Of a stretch of 64,000 nt of DNA, positions 54,735-64,000 are shown piece after piece. The stretch covers positions 22,111,870 through 22,175,869 of the forward strand of contig JALMQS010000187.1 of NCBI GenBank assembly GCA_024734495.1. The letters run 5' to 3'. This DNA comes from Forficula auricularia (taxonomy: Eukaryota; Arthropoda; Insecta; Dermaptera; Forficulidae). The translations under genes and the position numbers were made by a program. The number at the start of each line of letters is the position of its first letter. Within the stretch, counting starts at the first letter, position 1. The notes below the pieces were generated by a model that worked only from the letters and a program-made list of their open reading frames with translations, did no database searches and was not told the DNA's origin.

Positions 54735-55755
54735 AAGAGGCCTCTTGACATCAGATACATTATTTGTGTTGGATTCATCAAGTTCACATTCAGTCAACAA
54801 TATTGAAATATTTTTAACATCTTAAAATTTAATATATTCAACTCTACGATAATGTAATATAATAAATTAATAAAATTGTATATAAATATAAAATGATTAA
54901 TAATACGATTAATAATTCTATTAGATAAATTCAAACATCTCTGGGCCTGGCAATCACGGCACTCACATTATTAATATTAAATAAATAATTAATTACTTAA
55001 AGGTGTTAATTAAAATTATTTATTATTTTATTATGATATTATAAAAACAAGGTGCCTACAGATAAATGAAATCAATTAAATAAGATTGTTTTCTTTCTTA
55101 TTTATAATTCTAATCGCGGGAAGCTTTTCGGCGTTCTCGGAGGGGAAATTTCTCATACATTATTTTTTAATGATTTTTTCTGATTATTATTATGTAAATT
55201 CACTAAATTACTGCCACCATCTACAGTTTTCGAATAAATTAATATTTTCACATATTCGACTAGAGCACTAGGCTTGGACACAAAGCCTCAATAGTCTGAA
55301 GACTATACAAGAAGGAACATATTTTTAAAATTGGATTTAATTTTTGAAACATCATTATCTAACGAGGCTCTACCTAAAAATCGAAAATTTATTTTTTTAA
55401 AAATTAGAATTTTAAATGAGATTTTTTAGACAGTTGTATATAGCTCACATCTTAGGCTCCCTTAAAGCCCTTAAAGCGTTTGAGAGGAACCCTACGGTTC
55501 TGCGGAACACAGGTTGAAGAACTCTGGTGGAAAAGATCTTAATTTGTTTAGAGTTGTTGATTTCTCTCTACTACAATGTGCTTTTATAGCAAAATAATTA
55601 AAAAAAGACTATTAATTCTACTTAAAGAGATCTTTACAGGAATATTCTCACAAAAATATTTTTGAAAACACAAGACATTCAATCTACCGCGAAATTATCA
55701 TTTGATTAAAATTCTAAATTTGATTAAAATTCTAAATGTGAATTGTGAAAATTAT
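54735..55755. other. AT-rich stretch with repeat fragments
   Basis: Contains an arm fragment of the foldback at 55062-55105, a hAT-like end at 55490-55525 and a weak R-B segment at 55615-55745. The 61-codon frame at 55086 is not supported. Confidence 0.45.
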
Positions 55756-55758
55756 TTT

Positions 55759-56034
55759 TTAAGGAGGTTTGGGACAGCAGCTCTATCTGATTAATCTAAG
55801 AAAAAATTAATTTCTAAGAAAAAATAATAATTTGTATAGAAGTTATTGCCCTTTTAAAAGCTCGGTCCATTTACTTCCATGTTAAAAGGACAATTTTCAA
55901 TAATTTATTTCTCGGTAATGGGACAGACGATCAACTTTAAATTTCGCGAATAAATATTTAATACATCAATGGTTCGTTGGTAAAAATTTGAGAATTTTCT
56001 TATAAAAATGATAAACAGTCCCGAACCGCCTTAA
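55759..56034. mobile_element. TTAA-ended MITE, family 3, copy A
   Basis: Ends TTAAGGAGGTTTGGGAC and GTCCCGAACCGCCTTAA. The right half (TGTATAGAAGTTATTGCCCT to the end) is almost identical to 60215-60421. Confidence 0.85.
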
Positions 56035-56112
56035 ATATTTATATTAATGTTTTTTTTACTGTCAAAAAAGTTAGTTTAAAAGAAGTATAATTATTTAAAT
56101 TAATTAGCAGTT

Positions 56113-56290
56113 TGTTGGGGGGGAGCGGGTTCGAGCCCCTGCTGCGTCTGCCTATCCTGCTATAGGATGTAGGATATAGCGTGTGGTCGCTTTGAGAGGA
56201 AGAGATCAACAGCACCGTAAAGTAAAGTGAGAGTCATTGCCCCCCTCTAGCTTAACTCTCTTCTAAGCGGAGATTATTTGCATTTTTATA
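56113..56290 (+). mobile_element. tRNA-like SINE fragment
   Basis: B-box-like GCGGGTTCGAGCCCC at about 56124 is followed by a GC-richer body with TATCCTGCTATAGGATG and GAGAGGAAGAGATCAACAGC. No A box or target duplication was identified. Confidence 0.5.
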
Positions 56291-56580
56291 GCGGCGACCT
56301 TGACAGTTCGACAGGCTACAATCATCTTAACAAGCTTGGCAAGAAACATCCATTATTAATTGAATATCTATCTTCCTTTGCAAAAGTAATTTTATGGTAG
56401 AAATTATAACGTTGACTTAAAAAAAATATATAGACAATTATTGTTTAATGAAAAATATATTCAAATTTCAACCAGATTTTAACACAGTTTGTGAGATAGA
56501 TATAACATTTTAATTGGTGTAAATTAGCACACGACCTTATGAGGGCAGGTAACATTTTCTATTAATTAGAAACATATGTA

Positions 56581-57207
56581 TTAGGGTGGTCCTTATTTTG
56601 GGTATTTTCGAATTTTTCCGCGGACAAGGGCTCATATGGTTCGAAATAAATAAAAAAAATATCCCCCAAGTTTCAAGTCTCTATCTCAATTATAACTTGT
56701 CCCCCCAGCGATGTAAGTTTCTCATCTAAATAACATGGGGTTTTGGCATTGAGCGATCAATTTTTTTATTCTGGCCAAATGAATGGTTCGAAAAATTTAA
56801 AACTCTGAATACTTGATCCTTATAATAGTAGCTATCCCTCAAAATTTTTACAGATTTTTAACTATTATAATTTTGGAGTCAATAACTTAGTAACACTAAG
56901 ATATAGCAGTATTTTATCTAGCTGTAACTCCAAAATTATAATAGCTAAAAATCTGTAATAATTCTAGTGGATAGCTACTATTATAAGAATAAAGTGTACA
57001 GAGTTTCAATTTTTTTGAACCATTACTTTACCCGGAATAAAAAATTGATATTTTAATGCCAAAAACCCCATGTTATTTAGATGAGAAACTTATATAGCTG
57101 GGGGCACAGGTAATAATTGAGATAGAGATTTAAAACTTGGGGGATATTTTTTTTTATTTATTTCGAACCATATGAGCCCTACTCCGCATAAAAAAGGACC
57201 ACCCTAA
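56581..57207. mobile_element. MITE family Q, intact copy
   Basis: Full-length inverted repeat from TTAGGGTGGTCCTTATTTTG to AAAGGACCACCCTAA, flanked by TA on both sides. Inner arms share AAATAACATGGGGTTTTGGC and TAGCTACTATTATAAG-like segments. It serves as the uninterrupted reference for 7069-7938. Confidence 0.9.
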
Positions 57208-57209
57208 TA

Positions 57210-59000
57210 TATATGGTGTGTGCAACACATGATTTTCACTTACAACCTGCATATTTTGTGACATGTCCAATCAACTGCCTCCGTTAAGTTCAATCTAATA
57301 AATTTTATATATTATTCATAGTGCAATAATTCTTAAAATGCAGATGAATTAAAAACAACTCTCAGTGTAAAATGCAACATTCCGGCTATCTTATTATATA
57401 TTATGTGATGGTGCAAGGGAGAAGAGCCCTTATCTTCACCCTGGTCAAAATAGAGCTAATGGCATCTCTAGAGAATCAATGGAACACAACGCTTTTTGTT
57501 TCGCTCAATAATTTCAAATATATGACTGAGACATATATAATATATTTATATATATTATATTTCACATTTTTTCCCTTCCTAAAAAATCTGGTCGTTGAAG
57601 ATAAGGGCCCTTTTCCCCTGTTCAATCACATATTTTCCCAAATATTTAAGATATTAAATTCGTTTTTGTTTCTGGTTAAAAAGGGGAGAAGGGATGTATT
57701 TGTAGAATTTTTTTCCTATAATGTTATTTTCAATAGTTTGCAAATCCCGTGTAAAGTAAGTAATTTGATATCCTCTTTTGAAGTGAATTAAATTTAAAAT
57801 ATTTAAAGTTTATGAGAGGTTTACAAGAATACTTTAAATCTCAAGATTTAACAAATATTTTTTATTTTCGTCTACATTAAAGATTCGAACCACCTACTAT
57901 GCTAGCGTATTTATTTGTGCGTAAATATTTAAATATATTAACTAGATGGAGCTAAAATTTCCATGAAAATCTTGCTTAATGATTTTCAATTGTCTATTTG
58001 GATGTGCATCTATTTACAAGTGGACAAGCATGTGTATATAATTCAGGCTTTGAATAAGCCCCTTTGAGATAGGCAACCCAACATACTCCTCACCAAATTA
58101 GAATTATTCAATTGGAGTAGTCCTATTGACACAATTTTCGTTTATCTAATAATAATATTGACCATTTCTGCCTGTGCTGGCAATATCTTATGCCTTTGTG
58201 GCTGGCAGATTCAAAAATAAGCCCCAAAATATCTTTCAACACGATAATTTAAAAACGGTAAATCTCAAAGAAATGGAATTCAAAATTTAATTTAGGTATT
58301 GTCTGAAGATATCACTGCAAGTTTTTGAATATAATTAGCTTAAGGAAAGTAGCTCTATACGTATTTTGATATGGTTAATACATCAAAAGAATTTTGATAT
58401 CATGAAATTAAATTTTATTCTTGTAATTAAGATAGAAAAATATGTTAGTAGTAAATAGTTGGAAGTGATTTAGTATTTTAGTTAACGGGTTTAATGTTAA
58501 CCTGTGGTAATGTTAAAGGCTAAATATGTAGTTAGTACTTTAGTTGTAGATAATAAATATTTAATTACTAGGACCGATATAAATATAATATGTTTCAAGT
58601 AATGTCAACGGTACGCCCATTAAAATTAGATAATTTAATATATAATCAAAGCCGAAACATTAAAAATAAATGATAAAAATTAAACCACATTATATCAAAA
58701 TATTATTTTAATATATCTATTAATGATATAAATTATAAATATACTGTTCAAATGCCAAAAAACATAACATGTATTTTGGCTCTTGATCTGAAAATAAGCA
58801 CGATTTTTTTTCACTAAAATTTAATGATTTAATTTATTGCAGGTTTTAAAACATTTTATATTTATTATAAATATATTTGAAATTCTTGACTTTTTGGAAA
58901 GAAAGTGATAAATTAATCGTTTATGAATTAAATAACAAAAAATAAAGATAAAAAGAGAGTGATTCATATTAAAATAAAATTCTTTATGATTAATCCAAAC
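57210..59000. other. AT-rich stretch; a 139-codon open frame is probably chance
   Basis: A plus-strand frame at 57372-57791 gives a hydrophobic, F/I/L/N-rich peptide of no known family. It overlaps an imperfect inverted pair (GAGCCCTTATCTTCA / TGAAGATAAGGGCCC). No splice sites or start context support a gene. The remainder is unassigned. Confidence 0.45.
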
Positions 59001-59515
59001 TTAAGGTAGTTCTTTCATAAATGCAAAAATTCAAGAAGTCTTTGAAATTTGGAATACGTCATTAAAATCATAATACACATACTGTTAAAATTTGAAGACG
59101 ATTTACCACACCAAACATGAAATAATTGCAATTAAAAATGACATTTTTAACATAGCGTAAATAGAGAAAGGGTGGGGATATGATCATTATTTTATTTTTT
59201 TTCATTGAAGGACTTTGACCATCTTGATGAAAAACTAATATATTCGGAGTAACTTAAAAAAAAACTTGAAATTATTTACCACGTATTTTTGATAAAAAAC
59301 AAAAAAAACATATTTGGCGATTATTTTTAGTGGAGGGGATATAAGCACAATGGCTTGGAAACGATCCGGATAGTATGTGTGTATCCATATAGAGATTTCG
59401 TAGTGTGAGTGGACAGTCACGTTAAAAAAACATAACCTAAAATTTTAGTTCCGTTCATATTTATAGAGTGGTTACGAGGCTAAAACTTTTTGTGTGGATT
59501 GTCGCGAAAGAACCT
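59001..59515. mobile_element. TTAA-ended MITE, family 2, copy A (right end worn)
   Basis: Begins TTAAGGTAGTTCTTTCA and ends near GTCGCGAAAGAACC, where the final CCTTAA has decayed. It is close to 61129-61657 throughout (CATTGAAGGACTTTGACCAT, AGTGGAGGGGATATAAG, GAGTGGTTACGAGGCTAAAA). Confidence 0.8.
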
Positions 59516-59639
59516 CCATAGGCAAATTTTCTGAAAAATAATCCTTTTGTGTATCATATCGCCTGCAAAACCACGAACGTGTACATTTTCTAATTTTTTG
59601 CTAATGATATTTTTCAGTCCAATTTTAAAATAAATCTAC

Positions 59640-59775
59640 GCCAGAGAAACGAATGTGATAGAATGATTAAATGAACCTCAAACTTGAGGACTTGTATTTT
59701 TTAATATAACTAAATATTGTTATAATAGAACATTTTCAAATAATAATAACTCAAAACAAGGTTTTTGCACACTCT
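59640..59775 (-). repeat. Paralogous 'empty site' of the Tigger insertion at 20579
   Basis: Read on the minus strand, TGTGCAAAAACCTTGTTTTG, AAAATGTTCTATTATAACAA and CAAGTTTGAGGTTCATT follow each other without a break. At 20520-21010 the same phrases are separated by the Tigger-like element. The host repeat itself is of unknown nature. Confidence 0.7.
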
Positions 59776-59818
59776 TGGTTTTGGCTTAAGGGTGAAGATA
59801 TAGTATATTATAGCATTT

Positions 59819-60421
59819 TTAAGGGAGTTCGGGACAGTATATCTATCTGGTTGATCTTCGAAAAAATCTTTTATATTTCTGCAGAGTGACGTCTCCCTAC
59901 TAAATTTTTTAATAAAAAAATTGTTAATAATGAGGTTAATTTCGAATAAAAGTAATTGTTTTGATAATATTAATAAATAAAGTAAAAAAACATTGAGATA
60001 CATTTTTTTCTCATTATAAAAACATTTATTTAACACAAAAACTATTTCAAGAAATAGATTTGGAATTCTATATTAGTGCTTTTGTCATATTCTGTTGGCT
60101 GCAAATAACTTTTTATTTTTACATATTAACTAGACTGTCAAATCTATTGAAAAATGTATCAATCGATTAATAAAGATTGAATTATTGAACTGTATAAATT
60201 TGTTGAAAATGGTATATTTTGTATAGAAGTTATAGCCCTTTTAAAAGCGCTGTCCATTTACTTCCAAGTTAAAAGGACAATTTTAAATAATTTATTTCTC
60301 GGAAATGGGACAGACGATCAACTTCAAATTTCGGGAATAAATATTTAATACATCAATGATTCCATGGTAAAAATTTGAGAATTTATTTATAAGAATGATA
60401 AATAGTCCCGAATCCCTTTAA
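59819..60421. mobile_element. TTAA-ended MITE, family 3, copy B
   Basis: Ends TTAAGGGAGTTCGGGAC and GTCCCGAATCCCTTTAA. Larger than copy A at 55759-56034, with extra AT-rich DNA in its left half. The 108-codon minus-strand frame here spans the repeat and is not supported. Confidence 0.8.
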
Positions 60422-60605
60422 TAGTGTGTTTCGACATTTATTTTCAAATAGAGATAATTGTAAATGTTTTTCGAGTCTGGCTGAACTTTCATATGACAAC
60501 AGTAATATAATAAACTTGAGAGATGTTTGACTTTTCACTTTTAGAATACATTTCAACTCACTTGTGTTGACATCAATCACTTTTTACGAACACACACACA
60601 CTCGG

Positions 60606-60650
60606 AGAGAGCGAAAGGCGAAGCTTACCTGAAACAAAAACACATATAAA
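60606..60650 (-). promoter_or_regulatory. Candidate recursive splice site (ratchet point)
   Basis: On the gene strand a pyrimidine-rich tract ends TGTTTTTGTTTCAG and is followed immediately by GTAAGC. A strong 3' splice site and a strong 5' splice site thus abut at 60629/60628. In insects such zero-length exons allow long introns to be removed in steps. It lies 36 kb upstream of the first recognised coding exon of the CABIT gene, on the same strand. It could instead start an ordinary small exon ending further on, or be chance. Confidence 0.4.
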
Positions 60651-61128
60651 TATTATACTTAAATAGAGAACGAGTTAAAAAAAATGTTTTATCATCAATG
60701 GATTTATTTTGTCAAGATTCAAAAAAAGGATAATAATAATAAATACTTTTTTATTAAGAGAGCTCACTGTTTTTATGTATCTTTTTATTCTAAGGATTCC
60801 ATGCAATTTATCATATATTTTCTACCCTTTATTACATTCATTAAGTTAAAGATAAATAGCTAATGGCAAATTAAGGATAAATACTTGACTCTGGGGGAAA
60901 TGATGGCGGTAGAAATCGTACAATGTCATTTTCATGCTTGGCTCAGCAGATTTGCTCTGGATTTATTTAATTTATTAACAATGGCCTGAATTCAATAAGT
61001 TTTCAAAGGCCATAATAATGCTATAAGATTTTTCAGTTTCTAGTGAATTTCCTAAACTTAATTTATTAAGAAATTTGTAAAATCTTTCGAGGCTTGAACT
61101 TATTAATTAAAAAACAGAATTTCTGCTA

Positions 61129-61657
61129 TTAAGGTAGTTCTTTCACAAATGCAAAAATTCAAGAAGTCTTCGAAACTTGGAATATAAGTCATTAGAAGTA
61201 TAGTAAACACACTGTTAAAATTTGAAGACGATTTACCACACCAAACATGAAATAATTGCAATTAAAAACGAAATTTTTTAAATATGGTAGATTGGGAAAA
61301 GTGTGGGAAAATGATAATTATTTTATTTTTTTTCATTGAAGGACTTTGACCATCTTGATGAAAAACTAATATTTGTTAGAATAATATATTCGGAGTAACT
61401 TAAAAAAAATTGAAATTATTTTCCTCGTAGTTTTGATAAAATATATATAAAAAAAACACATTTGGGCAGTTATTTTTAGTGGAGGGGATATAAGAACAAT
61501 CGCTTGGAAACGATCTATTCATAAAGAGGATATAGTAGTGTGAGAAGTACAGTCACGTTAAAAAACATAACCTAAAATTTTAGCACCCTTCATATGTATA
61601 GAGTGGTTACGAGGCTAAAACTTTTTGTTTGAATTGTCGCGAAAAGAAGTACCTTAA
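61129..61657. mobile_element. TTAA-ended MITE, family 2, copy B
   Basis: Ends TTAAGGTAGTTCTTTC and GAAAAGAAGTACCTTAA, 529 bp. Sibling of 59001-59515, in the same orientation 2.1 kb away. Confidence 0.85.
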
Positions 61658-61659
61658 TT

Positions 61660-62155
61660 ATATTTAAATTATTTAATCAGTTTTATTAATTTTTGCTTGT
61701 TTATCTGTTTTCGGAACGATGTGTATTTTCATCAATGAATATGTTTGGTTTATATTTATAAATATACCTATATATTTAAGTAATGCAATATGTTTTTAAT
61801 TTATGAAACTTGAAAAACTACTGTTTGAACATTTAATATAAAATATGTTAAGTATGATAAATAAAATTTATATTTATACAGATGGTCCTTGCTTGTAATT
61901 TAATTTTATGAGAAAATAAAAAATTATTATTATTATTGAAAAAGTGGATTGAATACTCGAAATATTCTATATGAAAGTGCAATTTTATAATACACTTAAT
62001 ATTTACGAATATCGTTTGCTTTTATCGACCTAAATAGTTTGCGAAATAGTTGTTTTTGTTTAACAAAAATGAATGTCAAGAGAGGAAGGGGAAATCAAAT
62101 GTTGGACAGAATTAAATCGAGACAAAAGAGAAGATGAAATGGGGACGAAAATGTT
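61660..62155. other. AT-rich stretch, nothing recognised
   Basis: No paired termini, no coding frame; a short (TTA)n run at about 61925. Confidence 0.5.
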
Positions 62156-62460
62156 GGGCGTATCATCAAATATGAAGGACTGGAAGAAGAGAGAGTGAGG
62201 GGATGAATAAATGAGGGCGGAATTTGGTAATACCATGGAAAGCAGCAAGCAGCCAGTCCGGACTGAGCAGTGCCAGCCAGCCAGCCAGTCCGTCGCTGGG
62301 TGCGAGGGGTGGTGAGCTCGCAGGGACTGGCCTTGAACCAGTTCCCTTCCCTCCCACTCGAGATCTCTATCTCTTGCAACTGCCAGTCCACTCCACTCTA
62401 CTCCAGCAGAAAATCCAATTCGAAAGCTTTCTTCCATTGAAATGAGGAACAGAGCAAAAT
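62156..62460 (-). other. GC-rich low-copy island, possible 5' exon or promoter
   Basis: A sharp rise in G+C with (CCAG)-type repeats (GCCAGCCAGCCAGCCAG) and open frames up to 136 codons on the minus strand, caused by low stop frequency. On the gene strand it contains TCAGTC, an initiator-like sequence. It lies 38 kb upstream of the CABIT coding exon. No splice donor fits well (CATG|GTATT is weak). A first exon or promoter is a guess. Confidence 0.3.
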
Positions 62461-62690
62461 ACCAATCCAAGAAACAAACAACAAAAATCTCATTTGAATG
62501 TCTTAAAGAAAAATGAAAAATTAAATCAAATTCAAGTGGTAGGAAGTAATATTATTTTCTATTTATGATATAAAAAAGTTTCTATCTCAATATGAATATG
62601 TTTTTTGTATATTTCGTTTAAGATACAATTTATTAAAATACTGAGGAATGAATGAATGTAAGGCACTCCAAGGAGAAATAAAAAGATGAT

Positions 62691-62800
62691 TTCTAATAAA
62701 AGTAGATTTATTGGAAGCTTTTCTTTTTATACACTTTTGAACCGACGTTTGCGAGGATCTTTCCTCCTTCTTCAGGGTTCAAAGGGTCAATGGAGGAATC
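62691..62800. repeat. Family V repeat, copy 2
   Basis: TTCTAATAAAAGTAGATTTA, then GAACCGACGTTTGCGAGGATC and CTTCTTCAGGGTTCAAAGGG. Compare 27033-27122. Confidence 0.65.
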
Positions 62801-62804
62801 ATTA

Positions 62805-63370
62805 TTATATATTAATAACAATATATATAAATTGAAATGATATGTTCTTTTTGATAGTGTCAAGCAATAATAATATTTCAAAATGATAAATGAAAACATG
62901 TAGTCCATAACAAGGAACAAATTTCCATTAGATAATATATTTTGAACGAAGATAGTTGTGTAAATGGAAATTATTTCCTTGTTAGGGATAATACTTTTTT
63001 TAATATCATTGAAAATATCATTTTACGGAAACTCTTAGGAGAATCTTTTTTGTAGTAGGTGCCTTGTAAGAAAGATGCAGCTTAAAATAATTCAAAGCTG
63101 TGTTTCAAATTTTAGCTCATTAGTTGTTTTTTTTATGTTTTTTCTCATTATTCAACCAACAATTTCATCTCACTTGATGATAGTATTTCAAAACAAATAG
63201 ACTTTAATCAAAATGTATGGTGTACCGAATTTCTTGTGGAAAATATAATAATAATAATAAAAAAAAACTAAAATTAAATAATTAATCTAAAGATTTAAGC
63301 ATCTTTTTTGAGTTTCATTTTTTTGAAAAAAGATGGAATTTTTCAAAAAACAATCCAGGAAAATAGCATT
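62805..63370. other. AT-rich stretch with a small repeat fragment
   Basis: An inverted pair AGGAACAAATTTCCATTAGA / GTAAATGGAAATTATTTCCTTG lies at about 62911-62985. At 63290-63350, AAGCATCTTTTTTGAGTT relates to the 24858-25350 repeats. The rest is unassigned. Confidence 0.45.
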
Positions 63371-63374
63371 TAGG

Positions 63375-63608
63375 GAAAGTGCTGTTGGTTTATAGTGGTG
63401 TTTCACAGGTATAAATAAAAATATATTTTTTTTGAAATTATATTTTGCGAGTTTTATTTTGAATACTCTATACCTATTTCGGGCTTTTAGCCCATCATTA
63501 GGAGTTTTACAAAAGATATGCATAGAGTATATTCAAAATAAAACTCCCAAAATATAATTAAATTGTTTTTTTAATTTTTATTTTTTCATGTGAAACACCA
63601 CTATAACC
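63375..63608. mobile_element. Family Z foldback
   Basis: Outer arms GGTTTATAGTGGTGTTTCAC and GTGAAACACCACTATAACC; inner GAGTTTTATTTTGAATACTC / complement. The core reads TTTCGGGCTTTTAGCCCATCATTAGG. Related to 14601-14812 and 48300-48687. Confidence 0.85.
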
Positions 63609-63689
63609 TTAAAAAAAAATCCTGTTTAAAAAAACAAAACAAAAAAAAACAGGAAAATAATATTAAGAAACGAATTTATTTTATTTAGG

Positions 63690-63840
63690 GACGAATCAAA
63701 GATTTTAGTAGAAATATTTTTACATTGCACATCAGAGGGCTTCCTCCCCTCAGAAATCAAACCCAAGTTACCCTCTAATTTGCCTGCCGGGCAGTTACCC
63801 AAACCCTTATGACAAATCTCTCTCCGATATGCAACATATA
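63690..63840. repeat. Family W repeat, copy 6
   Basis: ACATCAGAGGGCTTCCTCCC, AATCAAACCCAAGTTACC (worn B box on the minus strand) and GACAAATCTCTCTCCGATAT. Closest to 25005-25105. Confidence 0.6.
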
Positions 63841-64000
63841 TATAAATAAAAAATATAAATAAAATAAATAAAACTAAAATTTTAGGCACCCTGAATCTCT
63901 CTAAAACAACAAATTTTGTAACTTGTTATAAAAATTGTTTAACTTAAAATAAGATTTTCCTTTTATTGATAAAGTCCTCATAATAAAATTCAGGACTCTA

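Noticed and set aside
57372..57791. 139-codon open frame
   Set aside because: Low-complexity hydrophobic peptide in AT-rich DNA, overlapping an imperfect inverted repeat. No family resemblance and no transcript signals.
59710..60036. 108-codon minus-strand frame
   Set aside because: It spans the border of a dispersed repeat and a TTAA-ended MITE, and has a composition expected of AT-rich noise.

Overview
The window looks like euchromatic DNA of an arthropod, most likely an insect. It is strongly AT-rich, packed with short non-autonomous transposons, and holds one clearly recognisable spliced gene on the minus strand. No bacterial-type operons, ribosome binding sites, rRNA genes or CRISPR arrays are present. 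I cannot name the species. The insect call rests on the protein, which looks like the insect CABIT-domain protein Serrano, and on the repeat style.

The gene. Two coding exons are visible at 24355-22946 and 21679-21227. They are joined by a 1,266-base intron with good splice sites, and the phase is kept across the junction. Together they give 620 codons plus a stop. The protein starts with a CABIT domain and ends in a Pro/Ser-rich tail containing a Tyr-rich acidic patch. The exons are GC-rich islands in AT-rich DNA. The first coding exon is preceded by a strong 3' splice site, so at least one more exon lies upstream. None is convincing in the 39.6 kb between this exon and the right window edge, so that stretch is probably largely intron or 5' UTR territory. 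A perfect back-to-back 3'/5' splice-site junction at 60629/60628 on the same strand resembles a recursive-splicing ratchet point and would fit a very long intron.

Everything else is mainly repeats. 1-330: 119-bp tandem repeats. 3.2-10 kb: a nested stack of transposons, including a Tigger/pogo-like element at 4428-6436 that has swallowed a SINE, a long-terminal-repeat-type foldback and a smaller foldback, and a MITE at 7069-7938 split by a SINE with a 10-bp target duplication. 10.5-20 kb: a hAT-like remnant, SINEs, palindromic elements and a Tigger MITE. 25-64 kb (upstream side of the gene): hAT elements with 8-bp duplications, TTAA-bounded MITEs, Tc1-like palindromes, a 1.1-kb foldback at 53640-54730, and a family of palindromic elements (here called X and Y) whose inner arms carry hammerhead-ribozyme-like motifs. 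Between the repeats lie a few low-copy, relatively GC-rich blocks (14.2, 17.2, 26.4, 45.9, 51.3 and 62.3 kb) that may be regulatory DNA or unrecognised 5' exons.

Family letters (Q, T, U, V, W, X, Y, Z, R-A, R-B, R-C) are local labels for repeats compared within this window only. Superfamily names are inferred from terminal sequence and target duplications, not from transposase genes. No intact transposase or reverse transcriptase was seen.
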